From: Dastarcus helophoroides | Taxonomy: Eukaryota; Arthropoda; Insecta; Coleoptera; Bothrideridae | Direction of reading: 5' to 3' | DNA length: 64,000 nucleotides | NCBI GenBank assembly: GCA_028583605.1 | Contig: CM053331.1 | Coordinates: forward strand, 1,944,001 to 2,008,000 | In this document: positions 57,451-64,000 of the stretch, in pieces | Numbering within the stretch: the stretch's first letter is position 1 | Layout: the number at the start of each line of letters is the position of its first letter | Program-made: the position numbers and the translations under genes | The notes under the pieces: generated by a model | What the model saw: the letters and a program-made list of their open reading frames with translations, nothing else | Told to the model about the DNA's origin: nothing | The model's database searches: none

Positions 57451-57976
57451 AATAAATGTGGTTTTTATGTTCTAATCGAACCAACATCGCTACAATTGTT
57501 TTTTCGAAAATCAATTTTCTTTAAAATGTACGGCTTAAACTTTTTATAGCAAGATACTACCTCATAAACCGCCCTTTTGTGAAATTCTACTGATTAAGCT
57601 AACCTTACTACCGTTAGCTGATAAAAAAAGGACTCCCCATTTTAGCATTTTGTCGATAACAATTCAAAGCATCCTAGGTGGCAATGTGAGGTCTTTTGCA
57701 TCAGGATTTTAATTCTAGTTTGAGATTCTCTACACGTTTTCCATAAACAGCGTTGTTATTTCTAAAAATCAATTTTTCTCAAAATGTCTTTATTGTATTT
57801 TTTAATGGCGATGGCGGGCTACTAGCTTATGAATCGTCGCTTGGTGTAGTTCTTATGGTTAGGTTTGCCTTACTACTTTTAGCTGATAAAAAAGGCCCCT
57901 TCTCATGTAAGCATTTTATCGATAACTATTTAAAGCATCCTAGGTGACATTTTAAGGTCTTTTAAACCAGGACTTT
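57451..57976. repeat. 268-bp satellite, two further old monomers
   Basis: Units starting near 57470 and 57725 (GATTCTCTACACGTTTTCCA, TCAATTTTTCTCAAAATGT, AGCATCCTAGGTGAC) end at GACTTTAA, where the Penelope-like remnant begins. Confidence 0.65.
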
Positions 57977-58169
57977 AAAGATTGTTCTCAAAAGTACGTC
58001 GGGCAGACTAGACAATCTCTTAAAATCAGGCTGAATGAGCATTTGGCTTGCTTGAGGTACGGGAGAACTAAAAAAGTCAAGTGTAAGTCGACATGCCTTT
58101 GAATTAGATCATAGGATAGGTAATAATATAAAACTATTAAAAGCAGTAAATAAGCTTCTGAAAGCTTAG
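57977..58169 (+). pseudogene. Penelope-like element GIY-YIG endonuclease remnant
   Basis: The frame reads KDCSQKYVGQTRQSLKIRLN, then EHLACLRYGRTKK. After one frameshift near 58072-58080 it continues SRHAFELDHRIGN, then KLLKAVNKLLK and a stop (58167-58169). The Y(V/I)GQT....L..R..EH....R core and the following HAFE..H resemble the GIY-YIG endonuclease at the C terminus of Penelope-like retroelements. The reverse transcriptase upstream is absent, so the copy is 5'-truncated. A P2-type hammerhead motif lies beyond the nested LTR at 60440, in the expected 3' terminal repeat position. Confidence 0.7.
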
Positions 58170-58340
58170 CCATCCATAAGGCTGGAGACAACCTTATGAA
58201 TGGTTGCGCTGGGCTTTTGGGCCACTAATCCCTGTTAAAAATGGTTAAGGTTGATAGATAAGGAATTGTGACACTACGAGATGTATGATTAGATACGCAA
58301 GCCCCTTTTGGATGTGGTCAATCATGCCAAAAGTGAATAT
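58170..58340. other. 3' flank of the Penelope-like remnant
   Basis: This follows the endonuclease stop and is interrupted by the LTR at 58341. If the LTR is removed, it joins 60416 and places the P2 motif about 195 bp after the endonuclease. It contains GTTGCGCTGGGCTTTTGGGC, with no other homology recognised. Confidence 0.35.
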
Positions 58341-58489
58341 TGCAACGAAATGTAAATTGTAGAATTTGGTACGTGAGAAAACTTTATAAAAAGATCTGAT
58401 AAGGGGAAAGCGGTCGCGATAATGAAACAAACGGCAGATAAGCGTTCCACAAATTTTGGTAAACGATAAGCCTGATCTGCGAAAAAATA

Positions 58490-58885
58490 TCATTACAGCA
58501 TATGAGAAGGCTTGCCCAATGAGAATTGAGCTTCGAGAAACCCGGGCAACCCCTTGGTGGAACGGGCAACTCGAAAAACTTAGATCTCAGGCAAACAAGC
58601 TCTTCAATAAAGCGAAGAAGACAAAACTGGTATGTGACTGGGAGGCTTACCACAACCACCGGAAACAATACAAGAAACTTATTCGCAAGAGACAGGGAAA
58701 AGTGGAGAGAATTCTGTAGTGACGTAGAGTCTACTACATCAGTTTCCCGACTGAAAAAGATACTCTCGAAAGATCCAAACCAACAGGTAAGCATGATAAA
58801 GCGGGCCGACGGTACATATACCAGTACACCCGCACAAACAGCTTCAGAGCTCCTAAACACGCCCTTTCCAGGATGCTGTGTTATA
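58490..58885 (+). pseudogene. LINE segment between endonuclease and RT, frameshifted
   Basis: The first frame reads TPWWNGQLEKLRSQANKLFN, then WEAYHNHRKQYKKLIRK. A +1 shift near 58690 leads to EKWREFCSDVESTTSVSRLK, then KILSKDPNQ..RADGTYTSTP..ASELLNTPFPG. This is the usual linker (W..L..LR...A..AW..YR..Y...IRKAKR..WR.FC) leading to the HFP motif just before RT. The RT that should follow is missing. Confidence 0.75.
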
Positions 58886-58935
58886 CCAGGCCATAAGTGG
58901 CAAGGACACTCAGCCTCTCACCCTAGAAATAGGGA

Positions 58936-59853
58936 TTGGGAGCTGGCTGGAGACTAGCGTGTCTGGCAGTGATAGGAGCAATGAAATCCACTCCAACAGC
59001 AGCAATGGAGGCGATTTTGTGCCTGCCACCTCTCGACATATTTCTTGAGGGGGCGGCACAGGCTTCTGCTCTCCGTTTGCAAGCAGGAGGAATGTGGAAT
59101 ACGGTAGGTAAAATGGTGGGTCACCGGCGCATAATGGAGGAGGCGCTCCAAAAGGTACCTATTCTGGATGCGCCGATGGACCATCTACTGGTGAAATATA
59201 ACTTCACAAAATCCTACCGTATAAAAATGGAGGAAGTACAAGCAAGGATACCAGACGTAAGTATATACACGGATGGATCGAAAACAAATACGGGCACTGG
59301 AACAGGAATCTTCTCGGAAGACCTGAACCTAAGTGTAAGTATTAAGCTAGATAAATACTCAACAATCTTTCAAGCGGAGATGTTGGGAATTTTATATAGC
59401 GCCGAACAAATGACGCAACTGAACATTACAGGAAAATATATCGAAATAAAGAGGGACAGTCAGGCAGCCCTTAAGGCCCTGAGGAATGTGAAAACAAACT
59501 CAGTGCTGGTATGGAATTGCCACCTAGCTCTAGAACGTCTATCACAAGAGAATGCAATTGATCTAATATGGATCAAAGGACATTCTGAGAAAGAGGGAAA
59601 CGAACGCGCTGACAAACTGGCAAGGAAGGGTTCGGAGGGACAATTCGTTGGACCAGAACCAACCCTTCCCCTGGCAAGATCAACCGTAAGATCCCTACTT
59701 AACGAAGAAACTTATCGTAAACACAAAGCCTTATGGGCATCAATAACAACATGCCGACAAACTCACGCATTTATTAGAATGCCGTGCAGGGAAAGGGCAA
59801 AACTATGCCTACAACTCTCAAGGAATAATCTCAGGAAACTTGTAGGAATATAG
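58936..59853 (+). pseudogene. LINE RNase H domain, long open remnant
   Basis: A 305-codon open frame is the best preserved coding stretch in the window. Residues 8-35 (CLAVIGAMKSTPTAAMEAIL) are the conserved segment after the RT. Residues 106-230 are an RNase H domain: YTDGSK with D113, E148 in FQAEMLG, D174 in RDSQAAL, H216 in WIKGHSEKEGNE and D226 in ADKLAR, so all catalytic positions are present. It ends in an in-frame TAG at 59851-59853. The domain continues in the same frame with TGHCRLNKHLHRMG, and the apparent start is an accident of the deletion joint near 58935. RNase H after RT points to the I-type group. Confidence 0.85.
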
Positions 59854-60030
59854 ACAGGTCACTGTCGATTAAACAAACACCTCCACAGAATGGGAATCAT
59901 AAACGACCCGAGCTGCAGAGGGTGCTTAGAAGAAGATGAGAGTGTCGAGCACGTGATGTGTCACTGCCCGGCACTAGTATCAATCAGAGGATTCACGCTG
60001 GGGGACTTCTGGCGCCTAGTGTGGCCAGTT
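59854..60030 (+). pseudogene. LINE C-terminal zinc-knuckle-like region
   Basis: In frame with the preceding segment after one stop: TGHCRLNKHLHRMGI, then PSCRGCLEEDESVEHVMCHC and PALVSIRGFTLGDFW. The C..C......H...C spacing is the usual C-terminal cysteine-histidine motif of these LINEs. A TGA near 60030 ends it. Confidence 0.75.
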
Positions 60031-60424
60031 TGAGAGAGGCGCATCCAAGGGACGTTCTTCAGTTTCTCAACAAGGTTGGGTGGCTGAATGGGTGACCTCA
60101 ATCACGGGGATAGCACAATGGGTCCGGAAAGGGTGGCCCAAGTGCTGGCCTAAATTTTTAAGCAACCCACAACGAATCCAGAATCCAGAAGCCTTATCTG
60201 CAAGATTTTTCTAGAACCTGGAAGCCAAAACTATATAAGGCGGTGGCTTTTCCCTTGAGTCGGTCCAGTTAGGTAGAATTACTCAGTGTAATTAGTGAGT
60301 TGGTAGAAGTAAATAGGTGAGTTCATTATTCAGTTCTAGTGTTCCAAGTTTAGTTTGGTAATAAAGTGGATATTATTCAATTCACGTGTTAATAATCAAT
60401 TCGAACCGATAGCCCAATTTTAGG

Positions 60425-60545
60425 ATTAGGTGTTAGTATCTTTCTAAAGATAATAGCTTGGCCGTCAAGACACGTTAGAGAAACCTCTGTTGTGTTTTTA
60501 ATCTTTATTGGTTCAAAAGACAAGATTTGTAATTTAATTTTTCGG
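60425..60545 (+). mobile_element. P2 element arm with decayed hammerhead motif
   Basis: CTAAAGA, TAATAGC/GCCGTC, AAG, ACACGT, TAGAG (60444-60480) is the P2 hammerhead layout with several core changes. It is followed by the P2 tail CTCTGTTGTGTTTTTAATCT, ..TTGGTTCAAAAGACAAGATT. It probably is the 3' terminal repeat of the Penelope-like element whose endonuclease lies at 57977. Confidence 0.6.
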
Positions 60546-60547
60546 TA

Positions 60548-63275
60548 CTTTTACTTTAATTTATGATTTTCTACACTTTTTCCATAAACACCATTGTTGG
60601 TCTTGTTATTTCTGCAAACCAATTTTTCTCTAAATGTACAATTCATACTTTTTGATAACGGGGTATTACGTTATGAACCGCTGTTAGCTGTAGTTTTAAT
60701 AATAAGGCTGGTCGCACTGCCCTTAGCTGATAAAAAGACCCCTTTTCATCCAAGCATTTTATCGTTTACAAGCCAAAGCATTTTAGATGGCATTTTAAGG
60801 ACTTTTAGACTTACACTAGAACTTTAATTTAGGATTTTCCACCCTTTTGCCATAAACAGCATTGTTGGTCTTGTTATTTTTGCAAATCAATTTTTCTCTA
60901 AATGTAAAATTCGTACTTTTTGATAACGGGGTACTACGTTATGAACCGCTGTTTGCTGTAGTTTTAATAATGAGGCTGGTCGCACTGCTCTTAGCTGATA
61001 AAAAGGCCCCTTTTTATTTAAGCATTTTATTGTTAACATTCCAAAGCATTTCAGGTGGCATTTTAAGGTCTTTTAGACCCACACTAGAACTTTAATTTAG
61101 GATTTTTCACCCTTTTGCCATAAACAGCATTGTTGGTCTTGTTATTTCTGCAAACCAATTTTTCTTTAAATGTACAATTTGTTCTTTTTGATAACGGGGT
61201 ACTACGTTATGAACCGCTGTTTGATGTATTTTTAATAACAAAGGCTGGTCGCACTGCTCTTAGCTGATAAAAAGGCCCCTTTTTATCTAAGCATTTTATT
61301 GTTAACAATCCAAAGCATTGCAGGTGGCATTTTAAGGTCTTTTAGACTTACACTAGAACTTTAATTTAGGATTTTCCACCCTTTTGCCATAAACAGCATT
61401 GTTGGTCTTGTTATTTTTGCAAACCAATTTTTCTCTAAATGTAAAATTCGTACTTTTTGATAACGGGGTACTACGTTATGAACCGCTGTTTGCTGTAGTT
61501 TTAATAATGAGGCTGGTCGCACTGCTCTTAGCTGATAAAAAGGCCCCTTTTTATTTAAGCATTTTATTGTTAACATTCCAAAGCATTTCAGGTGGCATTT
61601 TAAGGTCTTTTAGACCCACACTAGAACTTTAATTTAGGATTTTCCACCCTTTTGCCATAAACAGCATTGTTGGTCTTGTTATTTCTGCAAACCAATTTTT
61701 CTTTAAATGTACAATTTGTTCTTTTTGATAACGGGGTACTACGTTATGAACCGCTGTTTGATGTATTTTTAATAATAAGGCTGGTCGCACTGCTCTTAGC
61801 TGATAAAAAGGCCCCTTTTTATCTAAGCATTTTATTGTTAACAATCCAAAGCATTGCAGGTGGCATTTTAAGGTCTTTTAGACTTACACTAGAACTTTCA
61901 TTTAGGATTTTCCACCCTTTTGCCATAAACAGCATTGTTGGTCTTGTTATTTTTGCAAACCAATTTTTCTCTAAATGTAAAATTCGTACTTTTTGATAAC
62001 GGGGTACTACGTTATGAACCGCTGTTTGCTGTAGTTTTAATAATGAGGCTGGTCGCACTGCTCTTAGCTGATAAAAAGGCCCCTTTTTATTTAAGCATTT
62101 TATTATTAACATTCCAAAGCATTTCAGGTGGCATTTTAAGGTTTTTTAGACCCACACTAGAACTTTAATTTAGGATTTTCTACCCTTTTGCCATAAACAG
62201 CATTGTTGGTCTTGTTATTTCTGCAAACCAATTTTTCTCTAAATGTACAATTCGTACTTTTTGATAACGGGGTACTACGTTATGAACCGCTGTTTGCTGT
62301 TGTTTTTAATAAGGCTGGTCGCACTGCGCTTAGCTGATAAAAAGACCCCTTTTTATCTAAGCATTTTATTGTTAACAATCCAAAGCATTGCAGGTGGCAT
62401 TTTAAGGTCTTTTAGACTTACACTAGAACTTTAATTTAGGATTTTCCACCCTTTTGCCATAAACAGCATTGTTGGTCTTGTTATTTTTGCAAACCAATTT
62501 TTCTCCAAATGTAAAATTCGTACGTTTTGATAACGGGGTACTACGTTATGAACCGCTGTTTGCTGTTGTTTTTAATAATAAGGCTGGTTGCTCTGCCCTT
62601 AGCTGATAAAAAGACCCCTTTTTATCTAAGCATTTTATCGTTAACAAGCCAAAGCATTTTAGATGGCATTTTAAGGTCCTTTAGACTTACACTAAAACTT
62701 TAATTTAGGATTTTCTACCCTTTTGCCATAAACAGCATTGTTGGTCTCGTTATTTCTGCAAACCAATTTTTCTTTAAATGTACAATTCGTACTTTTTGAT
62801 AACGGGGTACTACGTTATGAACCGCTGTTTACTGTAGTTTTAATAATAAGGCTGGTCGCCCTGCCCTTAGCTGGTAAAAAGGCCTCTTTTTATCTAAGCA
62901 TTTTATCGTTAACAAGCCAAAGCATTTTAGATTGCATTTTAAGGTCTTTTAGACTCACACTAGAACTTTGATTTGGGATTTTCTACCCTTTTGCCATAAA
63001 CAGCATTGTTGGTCTTGTTATTTCTGCAAACCAATTTTTCTCTAAATGTACAATTCGTACTTTCTGATAACGGGGTACTACGTTATGAACCGCTGTTTGC
63101 TGTTGTTTTAATAATAAGGCTGGTCGCACTGCCCTTCTTTGATAAAAAAGGCCCCTTTTTATCTTAGCATTTGATCGCTAACAATCCAAAGCATTTTAGG
63201 TGGCATTTTAAGGTCTTTTAGACCCGCATTAGAACTTTTATTTAGGATTTTCTACCCTTTTTCCATAAACAGCAT
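60548..63275. repeat. 268-bp satellite array, ~10 monomers with a dimeric higher-order part
   Basis: Units repeat every 268 bp (GTTGGTCTTGTTATTT.. at about 60594, 60862, 61130, 61399, 61667, 61935, 62203, 62470, 62738 and 63006). Each contains TTTTGATAACGGGGTACTAC, GTTATGAACCGCTGTTTGCT, TTAGCTGATAAAAAGGCCCC. In 60862-62168 two variants alternate (AAAATTCGTAC..TTTCAGG and ACAATTTGTTC..TTGCAGG), a 536-537-bp dimer. The hydrophobic 77-residue open frame in many units is a repeat by-product: 268 is not divisible by 3, and the frame closes in each unit. Confidence 0.95.
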
Positions 63276-64000
63276 TGTTCATTATCCTTGCTTGAAACTT
63301 AAAACGATGTTATAGTGTAATAAGCTATTAATTAAGCCCGATCTGTTTATACAAACACTTCTAAGTGCCATTGCAATTATCGGAATGTTTCTAAAGCTAT
63401 TTGTACAGAAATTGAAATTGATTATCGATTTCAACTGAAATCAAGACGAGTTTACGATTTAGATCTTTGAGTATTAAGTTAATTACTCGTTATAATTCTA
63501 TTATTTAGGTAAGGATTTATATTTTATATAGTTGCATTCTATAAATCAATAATTAGGAAGTTTACAATGAAAGATGTACAACACAATGTGCAACACGAAG
63601 CGAGCGATACACCTGGCGAAGTGTTTTGTTAATTTGGAGTTTGCATGGAGCTGGCGTCAAGATATGCAATACAAGCGTTGATTAACAATGTTCCCCCTCA
63701 AATAACAACGTGCTTTCCACATGTATGTTTTACATTGCTGGTCTAGCAGCACTCAAACAATAATGGATTATTTGATTACTAGCCTCGCGCAGATTAACTT
63801 CATTGTGCATTCTACACCGACCGCAAATAACGAAAACGAAAACCCACGTATTGAGTTCTACCTTAATTAACTTCCCGGCCACGTACCCGTCAATTTTTCC
63901 TTTCCAAAAAAACGAAAACTTCTTCCGCAAGAGAATACGTCGTAAGTTGCAACTCTAATCTCTTAACGGGCGAATAATTTGCACATTGTAAACATTTCTC
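63276..64000. other. unique intergenic DNA
   Basis: The satellite ends at about 63275 (AGCATTGTTCATTATCC). The remainder shows no recognised gene. A short hairpin-like GAAATTGAAATTGATTATCGATTTCAACTGAAATC region lies at about 63410-63443. Confidence 0.35.

Larger units (their letters stand above)
58481..60188 (+). mobile_element. internally deleted I-type LINE with 13-bp target duplication
   Basis: AAGCC(T/G)ATCTGC flanks the insertion (58468-58480 with G, 60189-60201 with T). The element is 5'-truncated, starting downstream of the endonuclease. It keeps the linker before the RT (58490-58880), lacks the RT itself and continues with the thumb/RNase H part. The 3' end reads AATCCAGAATCCAG without poly-A. 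The C-terminal part also occurs inverted at 53600-54122. Confidence 0.85.
58341..60415 (+). mobile_element. solo LTR, family I, copy 3, split by a LINE
   Basis: The left piece (58341-58480) and right piece (60189-60415) together align with the LTRs at 6713 and 7599. The right piece holds ACTATATAAGGCGG and AATAAAGTGG. The break falls in AAGCCTTATCTGC, which is duplicated on both sides of the LINE. Confidence 0.85.

Noticed and set aside
60594..62971. Repeated ~77-residue hydrophobic open frames (LVLLFLQTNFSLNV-type)
   Set aside because: They recur once per 268-bp satellite unit, the unit length is not a multiple of 3, and each frame closes. They are satellite by-products.

Overview
The window looks like AT-rich nuclear DNA from an animal, most likely an insect (possibly a beetle; no host gene confirms this). 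There is no bacterial gene density. There are degenerate animal-type retrotransposons, solo LTRs, a Penelope-like element remnant and many satellite families. I find no convincing host protein-coding gene, tRNA or rRNA. It reads as an intergenic or heterochromatin-like stretch of tandem repeats, nested transposon debris and unique filler.

Layout. 0-3.5 kb: a 23-bp minisatellite, a minus-strand non-LTR retrotransposon with a broken reverse transcriptase, and a hAT-like end. 3.5-9 kb: a mosaic of a 78-bp satellite, a ~203-bp repeat, two solo LTRs and a LINE C-terminal fragment. 9-19.6 kb: mostly unique DNA with a hammerhead-bearing inverted-dimer element at 13.2-14.0 kb and a 19-bp minisatellite at 14.8-15.1 kb. 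19.6-27.3 kb: an array of arrays, in which runs of a 22-bp dyad repeat alternate with ~350-bp spacers about 13 times. 28.4 kb: a second retrozyme-like element with a perfect 12-bp target duplication. 30.1-34.4 kb: a higher-order array of the 78-bp satellite (~415/339-bp units). 34-42 kb: foldback elements carrying hammerhead motifs, a solo LTR, a TIR element and a ~390-bp duplication. 42-45.4 kb: more 78-bp satellite with a 567-bp insertion. 49.5-53.3 kb: composite repeats made of a ~240-bp module plus variable numbers of 78-bp monomers. 53.6-60.2 kb: two copies of an RNase H-bearing LINE. 56.6-63.3 kb: a 268-bp satellite interrupted by a nested PLE > LTR > LINE insertion.

The main find is that three unrelated repeat families (377-379-bp retrozyme-like units; a CTTCTTCC-ended foldback family; a second foldback family with a GATAGC/GCTATC hairpin) each carry the skeleton of a type I hammerhead ribozyme. 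Each has the CUGANGA and GAA core boxes, a stem II, a very short palindromic stem III, an NUH cleavage triplet and a matching stem I. In the first family, two insertions have target duplications of 9 and 12 bp, and the surviving copies carry different core mutations around a common consensus. In the second family, one element has a rearrangement breakpoint exactly at the predicted cleavage position. A Penelope GIY-YIG endonuclease remnant beside a copy of the third family suggests that family comes from Penelope-like terminal repeats. All ribozyme calls were made by eye and have not been tested.
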